From: Burkholderiales bacterium UBA1834
GTDB taxonomy: Bacteria; Pseudomonadota; Gammaproteobacteria; Burkholderiales; Burkholderiaceae_C
Direction: 5' to 3'
NCBI GenBank assembly: GCA_002339015.1
Contig: DDJC01000076.1
Span: 32,632 to 64,072, forward strand
DNA: 31,441 bases
The notes below the pieces were generated by a model. It saw only the letters and a program-made list of their open reading frames with translations. It was not told the origin of the DNA and ran no database searches. Each line of letters starts with the position of its first letter. Positions within the stretch are counted from its first letter, which is position 1. Shown piece after piece: positions 25,624-31,441 of this stretch. Position numbers and translations under genes: made by a program.

Positions 25624-26076
25624 TTACTCGGCCTCGGGCACCACGGCCACGGTCACATCGACGACCACGTCGGTGTGCAGGGCCACGGACACGGTGTATT
25701 CGCCGGTGGTCTTCAGGGGGCCGTTGGGCAGGCGGACCTGCTGCTTGGCCACATCGTAACCGGCAGCCTTCAGGCCTTCGGCGATGTCGGCGTTGGTCAC
25801 GGAGCCGAACAGGCGGCCGTCCACGCCAGCCTTCTGGCTCAGCGTCACGGTCTTGCCACCGAGCTTGTCGCCCAGGGCTTGAGCGGCGGCCAGCTTCTCG
25901 GCCTGCACCTTTTCAAGCTCCGCGCGGCGGGCTTCGAATTCCTTGATGGCGCTGTCGGTGGCGCGGCGGGCCTGGCCCGTCGGGATCAGGAAGTTACGGG
26001 CGAAGCCGTCCTTGACCTTGACCACATCACCCAGGTTGCCCAGGTTGGCGACTTTTTCGAGGAGGATGATTTGCAT
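25624..26076 (-). CDS. rplI: 50S ribosomal protein L9
   Basis: L9 is an elongated large-subunit protein near the L1 stalk that affects reading-frame maintenance. The 150-residue length is standard. The N-domain (MQIILLEKVANLGNLGDVVKVKDGFARNFLIP) is joined by the long central helix, rich in EFEARRAELEKVQAEKLAAA, to the C-domain with DGRLFGSVTNADIAEGLK. AAGGAG precedes the ATG. It is the last gene of the rpsF-priB-rpsR-rplI operon and lies 12 bp after rpsR. Confidence 0.98.
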   Translation of the reverse strand: MQIILLEKVANLGNLGDVVKVKDGFARNFLIPTGQARRATDSAIKEFEARRAELEKVQAEKLAAAQALGDKLGGKTVTLSQKAGVDGRLFGSVTNADIAEGLKAAGYDVAKQQVRLPNGPLKTTGEYTVSVALHTDVVVDVTVAVVPEAE

Positions 26077-26088
26077 GTCAGTGACTCC

Positions 26089-26379
26089 TTAGGCCTTGTG
26101 CTGGTCGCTGTAGGGCAGCATGGCCAGGAAACGAGCGCGCTTGATGGCGGTCGTCAGTTGACGTTGGTAGATGGCGCGCGTGCCGGTCAGGCGAGCGGGG
26201 ATGATCTTGCCGTTTTCGGCGATGAAGTCACGCAGGGTGTCGACATCCTTGTAGTCGATCTGCTCGACGCCAGCCACGGTGAAGCGGCAGAAACGCTTGC
26301 GGCGGAACAGCAGCGACTGGGTGTTGCGCTTGCCCTTGCGGTCTTTGGAGAATTTGCCTTTGCCACGAGTGATAGCCAT
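26089..26379 (-). CDS. rpsR: 30S ribosomal protein S18
   Basis: S18 binds the 30S platform as a heterodimer with S6. The 96-residue product has FRRKRFCRFT, the DYKDVDTLRDFIAENGKIIPARLTG core and the RQLTTAIKRARFLAMLPY end, all highly conserved. A GAGG lies upstream of the ATG at about 8-nt spacing. The N-terminus is extended and basic (MAITRGKGKFSKDRKGKRN), as in other betaproteobacteria. Confidence 0.98.
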   Translation of the reverse strand: MAITRGKGKFSKDRKGKRNTQSLLFRRKRFCRFTVAGVEQIDYKDVDTLRDFIAENGKIIPARLTGTRAIYQRQLTTAIKRARFLAMLPYSDQHKA

Positions 26380-26405
26380 GGTAGGAACCTCTGTGTACGG
26401 ATACG

Positions 26406-26723
26406 TTAATTGGGTAGGAGCTCGATGATGTGCAGCAGCAGTGCGCGCTTGTTGCGCGTCATCCCCAGGAATCCCTTGATCTTGAGCTCGGCACCGATGT
26501 CGGTGCGGTTGAGCTGCTCGGCCAGGGGGCCGATCGCCACGGCCCGGATGTCGCAGACCACCTTGCGGGGCTGCTGGGCTTCGACCACGTCTGATTCGTG
26601 GTGGAGGCCGATGTCCAGGGCGGGTAGACCGGCGGGGGTGTAGCGCAGGGCCTTGCGTTCGACGATGCTGGCGGTCAGGACCACTTCATTGAAGCTGGGG
26701 CTGACGGACACTGCATCGATCAA
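26406..26723 (-). CDS. priB: Primosomal replication protein N (PriB)
   Basis: PriB is a single-strand-binding OB-fold dimer that stabilises PriA on stalled forks and promotes DnaB reloading. The 105-residue product fits the betaproteobacterial family (NEVVLTASIVERKALRYTPAGLPALDIGLHHESDVVEA, then KIKGFLGMTRNKRALLLHI). No ATG is available. The first codon after an in-frame upstream TGA is TTG at 26721-26723, with CAGG about 8 nt ahead; GTG four codons downstream is the alternative. The position between rpsF and rpsR is the classical one. Replication restart protein, helicase DnaB and S6/S18/L9 are therefore near neighbours. Confidence 0.92.
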   Translation of the reverse strand: MIDAVSVSPSFNEVVLTASIVERKALRYTPAGLPALDIGLHHESDVVEAQQPRKVVCDIRAVAIGPLAEQLNRTDIGAELKIKGFLGMTRNKRALLLHIIELLPN

Positions 26724-26760
26724 GGCAAAAGCCTGATGTCACGCCCTGATGCTCAAGGCA

Positions 26761-27132
26761 TCAGGCTGCGGCTTGCTGCTGGTCTTGAGCGGCCTTGCGG
26801 GCCTCTTCGCGCTCGACCTGCTTCATCATCACGGACGGGCCGGTCAGGGCCTTGTCCTGGACCACGGTCAGGTGGCGCAGCACGGCGTCGTTGAAGCGGA
26901 AGGCGGTCTCGAGCTCGGCCAGGGTTTCCTTGGTCGTCTCGATGTTCAGGCACAGGTAGTGCGCCTTGGCCAGCTTGTTGATCTGGTAAGCCAGCTGACG
27001 ACGGCCCCAGTCTTCGACGCGGTGGATCTGGCCGCCGGCGGCGGTGATCGAACCCTTGTAACGCTCCAGCATGGCCGGAACTTGCTCGCTTTGATCCGGG
27101 TGGATCAGCAGCACGATTTCATAATGACGCAT
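26761..27132 (-). CDS. rpsF: 30S ribosomal protein S6
   Basis: S6 partners S18 on the 30S platform. The 123-residue product begins MRHYEIVLLIHPDQSEQVPAML and contains HRVEDWGRRQLAYQINKLAKAHY, both diagnostic, and ends in a Gln/Ala tail (QDQQQAAA). The ATG at 27130-27132 has AAGGAG upstream. The frame is open to 27252, but that upstream part is the leader. It is the first gene of the operon, with a promoter about 140 bp upstream and a structured leader. Confidence 0.98.
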   Translation of the reverse strand: MRHYEIVLLIHPDQSEQVPAMLERYKGSITAAGGQIHRVEDWGRRQLAYQINKLAKAHYLCLNIETTKETLAELETAFRFNDAVLRHLTVVQDKALTGPSVMMKQVEREEARKAAQDQQQAAA

Positions 27133-27220
27133 AAAAGCTCCTTGTGGATTCCCCGCCCTGGAAGGACCCGGGGCCGGGCGGAAGCCGTCGTGAAGCGTCA
27201 AACCCACGGACGGCAAGGGC

Positions 27221-27258
27221 TGCCTTTGGGCTAATTCCGGTTGGAAAGCCAAAAGGCA
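27221..27258 (-). promoter_or_regulatory. rpsF leader hairpin (candidate S6:S18 binding element)
   Basis: In the rpsF 5' leader, TGCCTTTTGGC and GCCCAAAGGCA (minus-strand sense; plus coordinates 27248-27258 and 27221-27231) form a 7-bp plus 3-bp stem with one mismatch. The 16-nt loop contains CCGG. S6:S18 complexes in several bacteria bind leader hairpins exposing a CCG element and repress the operon. The match here is by position and the CCG only. Confidence 0.4.
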
Positions 27259-27276
27259 ACAGGCGAAAAGCCTGCG

Positions 27277-27305
27277 ATTGTAGCGTGAAAACGCTCACTT
27301 GCCAA
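27277..27305 (-). promoter_or_regulatory. Sigma70 promoter of the rpsF-priB-rpsR-rplI operon
   Basis: On the minus strand, TTGGCA (27300-27305) and TACAAT (27277-27282) are separated by exactly 17 bp. Each hexamer matches the consensus at five of six positions. Transcription would start near 27270. The -35 lies inside the last codons of the upstream HPP-CBS gene. An inverted repeat AGCGT-N4-ACGCT (27282-27295) fills part of the spacer. Confidence 0.75.
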
Positions 27306-28488
27306 CGTGGGCGTCAGCAGCATGCTGGAGTTGCCCCCCGACGGCCCGGTACAGCGCCCGCACGAAGTCCGTCTGGGTGAGGATGCCCACCAGTTGCCGG
27401 CGCTCGTCGATGATGGGGATGTGGTGGTGGCCGCCCTCGGAGAACACGGCCGCCAGGTCCAGAACCGGCCGGGCGGCACTGGCCACGCGCACGTGGCGCG
27501 TCATGATCTGTCCGACCGCATCCGGTTTGTCGGCGTGCACGGTGGTGACGCGGCGCACAAAGCCACGCAGGCGCTCGGCGAAGCCTTCGTGCAGGTCCAG
27601 GTCGGCATGCTTCATGAAGTCGGCCAGCGTGACGATGCCGACCAGCTTGTGCCATCGGTCCACCACGGGCAGGGCCTTCACCTGGTGCTCACGCATCAGG
27701 CGCCAGGCGGTCTGCAGGGAATCACCGAACTGCACGCTGAGCGGATCGCGGGTCATGACCGCTTCGCAGCGCAGATCACCCAGCAGGCGCTGGTAGGACT
27801 GGGCCTCGGTCTCGCGCAAGAGCGCTTCCAGGTCGTCACGGCTGACGTCCAGCACCTCGTTGTGCCGACGCAGGGCGGCATCTACATCCTGAGCGGAAAA
27901 GCGCGGTGGCGGCTCGCCTGCGGCCGGTGCCGCGGCCCGTTGCTGGGTATGCGGGTAGCGCTTGCCCGTGAGCTGGTTGAACGCGATGCCTGCAAGTACC
28001 AGGACGCTGGAATCGATGAACGCAGGAAAGACCGCGAACGAGAAGTGCGTGACGTGGCCCAGGCTGGTCAACAAGGCCATGGCGCCGCCCGGCGGATGCA
28101 GGCAGCGGCAGGCGAACATCAGTGCGATGGCCAGCCCCACAGCGGTGGCGCCGGCCCAGGCTGGATCAGGGATCAGGTTGGCGCAGGTGATGCCCACCAG
28201 GGCCGACAGCGTGTTGCCGCCCACCACGGCCCAAGGCTGGGCCAAGGGACTGCCGGGCACGCAGAACACCAGCACGGCGCTGGCGCCCAGGGGGGCCACC
28301 AGCCATGGCAGCGAGGTGCCTGACAGCCATGCGCCATCAGCCCAGCGGCACAGCACGCCGGTGATCAGGATGCCGATGAAGCCACCGAAAGCCGCACGCC
28401 AGCGCTCGCGGTGATCGACGGTCAGCGGGGCGGGGCGCAGGGCCGCCAGCCATGAGGCCAGGCGGTCGGTCAGCAAGGGGCGAGGCAT
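27295..28488 (-). CDS. HPP family membrane protein with C-terminal CBS domain pair
   Basis: HPP proteins are small integral membrane proteins; a cyanobacterial/plant member transports nitrite, but most are uncharacterised. The 397-residue product has about five membrane segments in residues 30-180, including the name-giving HPPGGA at 131-136 after MFACRCL. A linker follows, then a CBS pair: one near 245-300 (VMTRDPLSVQFGDSLQTAWRLM through LVGIVTLADF) and one near 325-385 (IMTRHVRVASAARPVLDLAAVF through LVGILTQTDFV). CBS pairs usually bind adenine nucleotides and gate the attached domain. I chose ATG 28488 over the TTG just before it; no Shine-Dalgarno is clear. It lies directly upstream of rpsF, whose promoter overlaps its 3' end. 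Confidence 0.87.
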   Translation of the reverse strand: MPRPLLTDRLASWLAALRPAPLTVDHRERWRAAFGGFIGILITGVLCRWADGAWLSGTSLPWLVAPLGASAVLVFCVPGSPLAQPWAVVGGNTLSALVGITCANLIPDPAWAGATAVGLAIALMFACRCLHPPGGAMALLTSLGHVTHFSFAVFPAFIDSSVLVLAGIAFNQLTGKRYPHTQQRAAAPAAGEPPPRFSAQDVDAALRRHNEVLDVSRDDLEALLRETEAQSYQRLLGDLRCEAVMTRDPLSVQFGDSLQTAWRLMREHQVKALPVVDRWHKLVGIVTLADFMKHADLDLHEGFAERLRGFVRRVTTVHADKPDAVGQIMTRHVRVASAARPVLDLAAVFSEGGHHHIPIIDERRQLVGILTQTDFVRALYRAVGGQLQHAADAHVGK

Positions 28489-28523
28489 CAATCAGCGGCT
28501 GTTTTTCTTAAGCTGCATCGATT

Positions 28524-28538
28524 ATGCCTATTTGGCAT
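28524..28538. promoter_or_regulatory. Inverted repeat upstream of the HPP-CBS gene
   Basis: ATGCC-TATTT-GGCAT forms a 5-bp inverted repeat 36 bp before the HPP-CBS start. A CATAAT -10-like hexamer (minus strand, 28521-28526) overlaps it, without a good -35. It could be an operator, but it is short and could be chance. Confidence 0.25.
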
Positions 28539-28571
28539 GGCCAGGGTGGCGGCCGCCGCCTTTGCCCCTTG

Positions 28572-28606
28572 CATGAGCCGCAGGCAGTTCATCCCGCGTG
28601 CTCATG
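28572..28606 (-). other. Hairpin just downstream of the lipase gene
   Basis: CATGAGC (28572-28578) and GCTCATG (28600-28606) pair perfectly. The stem extends by three more pairs across one bulge, to about 10 bp, with a 14-nt loop. It begins 11 nt after the lipase stop but lacks a T run, so it is a stabiliser or weak terminator at best. Confidence 0.35.
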
Positions 28607-28617
28607 TCTCCTGCATG

Positions 28618-29925
28618 TCAGGGTGTGTAGACCAGCGGCGTGAGCGGGTTGCCCGGGGCGATGCTGGCGCAGTTCTCCGGTGCGGGCTTGCCTGCGAAGC
28701 GGTCGTCGATCCACGCGGTCGCCCAGGGCAGCCAGCTGATCATGGTCACGAAGTGGCTCGTGCCATATTCCTTGTGCTGGACCTTGACGCCCTGGTCACA
28801 GTATTGGCGCGCCAGTGTGCGGACGTCACCGGCCAGCATCACGCCGTCACCCTTGCCCCACAGGGGAGAGGTCTTGGTGAGCTCCATGGTGCCGCCGGTG
28901 CCCTGGCCGATCTGCAACGGGATCGTGGGCGTGCCGCCCGTGCCCATGATGACCTTGTTCACCGCTTCGACATACTCGGGGATCTTGGTGCGGTCCTGGA
29001 ACTCCGGCTTGACGAGATCCTTCCAGGTCACGCGGCTGTACTGGCCAAGCACATAGGCGATCGAGGCCTTCTGCATCCGGTTGTAGACCTCCAGGCCGCG
29101 AGGGGTGAGGTACTTCTGGATGTCGATGTTGTAGGAGCGCGAGACACCGATGACGGCCATGGGCATCACGCCGCCCCAGATGGGCGCGCCTTCCACGTAG
29201 GTCAGGTTGTGCTCGGGGCTGACGAGCACGCCGCCGAAAGCAGCGCCGATCAGGTTGCCGTTCAGGTCCGGGGCGTAGGTGGGGGCCAGTTCGGCCGCCC
29301 ATTCGGTGGCGATGGCGCCGCCCGAGTAGCCCAGCATGGCGACCTTGGCGTTCCTGTCGAGGCCTGCCTGGGGCAAATTGAACGCGGCCCGGATCGCATC
29401 GAGCGTGTTGTAGCCGTACTCCGGGCCGGCCGCGAAGGCAGCTTTCTGGCCCTGGGTGTCGGAGATGACGACGGTGTAGCCCTTTTTGCGGTAGGAGCCG
29501 AACAGCAGCGTCTCGACGGCTGGCAGCAGATCCGGGATCCGCTTGCCGCCGGCGAAGGCGCGCGAGGGGCCGTCTTCCGGGTTCAGCGAGTCGTAGAACG
29601 ACTGGTAGGACAGCACCTTGTTCTTGTTCGGGCAGGAGGAGGTGCAATCGGGCGAGAAGATGGTGGTGACGTTCGCGGCCGGCTCGAGCATGGCATTGGT
29701 CGAGCGGTACACCACCTGCGTGGCCTGGATCCGGGTCTTGATGCCCACCACGTAGTACGAAATGGTGCGCGTCTTGAGGACCGTGCCCGGCGCGATGTCG
29801 GCGAGCGGCGTGCTGCCCGTGTATTGGTAGAAGGGGTCCGGGGTTTGTGCCTGGGCAGAGCCTCCGGCTGCGAGGGCGGCGACGGCCAGCAGCGTGGACG
29901 TGGCATGGGTCGAGATGCGGGACAT
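28618..29925 (-). CDS. Secreted lipase/alpha-beta hydrolase of the LIP family
   Basis: This looks like a secretory lipase of the LIP family (alpha/beta hydrolase, triacylglycerol or ester hydrolysis). The 435-residue precursor has a signal peptide with a likely cut after AQA (residue about 26). The nucleophile elbow GYSGG has Ser201 within VAMLGYSGGAIATEWAAELA. Asp360 in GKGDGVML and His391 in YGTSHF are plausible triad partners. Four Cys in the mature part (CTSSC near 94-98, YC near 376, NC near 420) may form disulfides, consistent with export. The ATG at 29923-29925 has AGGAG about 10 nt ahead. It is isolated: the next genes on either side have separate control. No lipase chaperone (lif) gene is visible, and the substrate is unknown. 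Confidence 0.85.
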   Translation of the reverse strand: MSRISTHATSTLLAVAALAAGGSAQAQTPDPFYQYTGSTPLADIAPGTVLKTRTISYYVVGIKTRIQATQVVYRSTNAMLEPAANVTTIFSPDCTSSCPNKNKVLSYQSFYDSLNPEDGPSRAFAGGKRIPDLLPAVETLLFGSYRKKGYTVVISDTQGQKAAFAAGPEYGYNTLDAIRAAFNLPQAGLDRNAKVAMLGYSGGAIATEWAAELAPTYAPDLNGNLIGAAFGGVLVSPEHNLTYVEGAPIWGGVMPMAVIGVSRSYNIDIQKYLTPRGLEVYNRMQKASIAYVLGQYSRVTWKDLVKPEFQDRTKIPEYVEAVNKVIMGTGGTPTIPLQIGQGTGGTMELTKTSPLWGKGDGVMLAGDVRTLARQYCDQGVKVQHKEYGTSHFVTMISWLPWATAWIDDRFAGKPAPENCASIAPGNPLTPLVYTP

Positions 29926-30185
29926 GTTGGATGCGCTCCTGGAAGGTTGCGGCCAGCACCGTCACTTCAGGTGATCGCGGCTTGCCTGCTTCTTGTGTGG
30001 CGAACAGGGCTTGAGCCCCGGCCCGGCGCTTTCACGGACGCTGGACGTACGCATGCTATTGGCCGCAGGGTCGGGAACGTTTGCCGAATCGGCCCATTCA
30101 TTTGCCGTGATGACCGAAATCATGGGTAACACCTAGGCCCTGGATGAGAGGCCATTGCGGGTAAACCTGCGGCCGGGGCGCAACC
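29926..30185. other. Intergenic region upstream of the lipase
   Basis: About 260 bp without a credible gene separate the lipase start from the ppsA terminator. It contains two direct repeats TTTGCCG (30080-30086 and 30101-30107) exactly 21 bp apart. There is also a GGGTAACACCTAGG stretch (30124-30137) and a poor -10-like CAATAG (minus strand, 30056-30061). It probably holds an activator-dependent lipase promoter. No sigma70 consensus pair was found. Confidence 0.4.
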
Positions 30186-30220
30186 AACAAAAAAAGGGAA
30201 CGTGGCAGCACGTTCCCTTT
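30186..30220 (-). terminator. Intrinsic terminator after ppsA
   Basis: A perfect 12-bp stem pairs AAAGGGAACGTG (30193-30204) with CACGTTCCCTTT (30209-30220) around a GCAG loop. On the minus strand it runs into a long U tract. It lies 25 bp past the ppsA stop. Confidence 0.92.
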
Positions 30221-30245
30221 CTGCTGGGCCTAGGCCCGCGGGGGC

Positions 30246-31441
30246 TCAGCGCTGGGCGGCCAGGCGCTGCCAGGTATCGACCACGGTGTCCGGGTTCAGC
30301 GACATGGACACGATGCCTTCGGCTGCCAGCCAGTCGGCGAAGTCAGGATGGTCGCTGGGGCCCTGACCGCAGATGCCGATGTACTTGCCATGGGCGCGGC
30401 AGGCGGCGATGGCGCGTGAGATCATGGCCTTCACAGCCGGATCGCGTTCGTCGAAATCGTGCGCCAGCAACTCCAGGCCGGAATCGCGGTCCAGGCCCAG
30501 GGTGAGCTGGGTCAGGTCGTTCGAGCCGATGGACATGCCGTCGAAGAACTCCAGGAACTGCTCGGCCAGGATGGCGTTGGAGGGCACTTCGCACATCATG
30601 ATGACGCGCAGACCGTCCTTGCCGCCCTTGGATTCGCGCACCAGGCCCTGGTCTGCCAGCATGGTCGTGACGCGCTCGGCCTGCTTCAGGGTGCGCACGA
30701 AGGGCACCATGATCTCGACGTTGGTCAGGCCCATGTCGTTGCGCACGCGCTTGAGCGCTTCGCACTCCATCGCGAAGGCCTCGCCGAATTCCTTGCTGAT
30801 GTAGCGAGAGGCACCGCGGAAGCCCAGCATCGGGTTTTCTTCTTCCGGCTCGTAGCGGCTGCCGCCGATCAGCTTCTTGTACTCGTTGGACTTGAAGTCC
30901 GACAGGCGCACGATCACGGGCTTGGGGAAGAAGGCGGCCGCGATGGTCGCCACGCCCTCGGCCAGCTTGTCCACATAGAAGGCGCGGGGGCTGGCGTGGC
31001 CACGGGCCACGGATTCCACGGCCTTCTTCAGGTCCATGTCGATGTTGGGATAGTCGAGGATGGCCTTCGGGTGGACGCCAATGTTGTTGTTGATGATGAA
31101 CTCCAGGCGGGCCAGGCCCACGCCGCCGTTGGGCATCTGGGCGAAATCGAAGGCCAGCTGGGGGTTGCCCACGTTCATCATGATCTTGATGCCGATGTGG
31201 GGCATCTCGCCGCGGGTGACCTCGGTGACCTCGGTTTCGAGCAGGCCGTCATAGATGTGGCCGGTGTCGCCTTCTGAACAGGCCACGGTGACCAGGGCAC
31301 CGTCCTTGAGCCGCTCGGTGGCATTGCCGCAGCCGACCACGGCCGGGATGCCCAGTTCACGCGCGATGATGGCGGCGTGGCAGGTGCGGCCACCCCGGTT
31401 GGTCACGATGGCGCTGGCGCGCTTCATCACCGGCTCCCAGT
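30246..31441 (-). CDS. ppsA: Phosphoenolpyruvate synthase, C-terminal part (truncated by window edge)
   Basis: PpsA makes PEP from pyruvate with ATP, giving AMP and phosphate, for gluconeogenesis. The frame is open to the window end, giving about 398 C-terminal residues. It includes the end of the ATP-grasp/swivelling region, with the phospho-accepting His in NRGGRTCHAAIIARELGIP. The PEP-binding TIM barrel follows: VRLSDFKSNEY, PEEENPMLGFRGASRY, NVEIMVPFVRT, IGSNDLTQLTLGLDRDSG and the catalytic Cys region YIGICGQGPSDH. The sequence follows E. coli PpsA closely, so pyruvate phosphate dikinase is less likely. The stop at 30246-30248 is followed by a strong terminator. Confidence 0.97.
   Translation of the reverse strand, partial: WEPVMKRASAIVTNRGGRTCHAAIIARELGIPAVVGCGNATERLKDGALVTVACSEGDTGHIYDGLLETEVTEVTRGEMPHIGIKIMMNVGNPQLAFDFAQMPNGGVGLARLEFIINNNIGVHPKAILDYPNIDMDLKKAVESVARGHASPRAFYVDKLAEGVATIAAAFFPKPVIVRLSDFKSNEYKKLIGGSRYEPEEENPMLGFRGASRYISKEFGEAFAMECEALKRVRNDMGLTNVEIMVPFVRTLKQAERVTTMLADQGLVRESKGGKDGLRVIMMCEVPSNAILAEQFLEFFDGMSIGSNDLTQLTLGLDRDSGLELLAHDFDERDPAVKAMISRAIAACRAHGKYIGICGQGPSDHPDFADWLAAEGIVSMSLNPDTVVDTWQRLAAQR

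Noticed and set aside
28537..30129. A 530-codon plus-strand open frame opposite the lipase
   Set aside because: The opposite strand encodes a clear signal peptide and GYSGG lipase; the plus frame is low-complexity Gly/Arg/Val with no domain.

Overview
The window is chromosomal DNA of a GC-rich betaproteobacterium, most likely of the order Burkholderiales (Comamonadaceae/Sphaerotilaceae-like). The reasons are the order rpsB-tsf-pyrH-frr-uppS-cdsA-dxr-rseP-bamA-ompH-lpxD-fabZ-lpxA-lpxB-rnhB, a rpsF-priB-rpsR-rplI operon, and protein sequences that look betaproteobacterial. No mobile element, tRNA, rRNA or CRISPR array is visible. Genus-level placement is not possible by eye.

Region 1 (1-4612) holds the 3' end of rnr (RNase R) and the translation/nucleotide block rpsB (with its own promoter and a strongly structured leader), tsf, pyrH and frr. 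Strong intrinsic terminators follow rpsB and tsf. Region 2 (4728-16898) is one long, tightly packed plus-strand envelope operon. It runs from undecaprenyl diphosphate synthesis (uppS), CDP-diacylglycerol synthesis (cdsA) and the isoprenoid precursor step (dxr), through the site-2 protease RseP, outer-membrane assembly (bamA, ompH/skp) and lipid A / fatty acid synthesis (lpxD, fabZ, lpxA, lpxB), to rnhB and a SpoU-type RNA methyltransferase. Many junctions overlap by a few bases, which suggests translational coupling.

Region 3 (17064-20392) contains a BAX-inhibitor-1/YccA-type membrane protein with its own terminator and a large AsmA-family inner-membrane protein. Region 4 (20429-27132) is the minus-strand set rpsF-priB-rpsR-rplI ... 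dnaB. The usual rplI-dnaB neighbourhood is interrupted by two plus-strand genes, an HDOD-GAF signalling protein and an ankyrin-repeat protein. A perfect DnaA-box 9-mer lies in the dnaB/HDOD divergent intergenic region. A near-consensus sigma70 promoter and a candidate S6:S18-type leader hairpin lie in front of rpsF. Region 5 (27295-31441) is all minus strand: an HPP-family membrane protein fused to CBS domains, a secreted LIP-type lipase with a repeat-bearing upstream region, and the C-terminal part of ppsA (PEP synthase) followed by a strong terminator.

Most of the window is conserved housekeeping DNA. The parts worth a second look are mainly regulatory: the rpsB and rpsF leaders, the DnaA box at dnaB, the structured 150-nt leader of the ankyrin gene and the 21-bp-spaced repeats upstream of the lipase. 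The strand-flipped HDOD/ankyrin insertion is the other. I did not find a convincing new multi-gene system.
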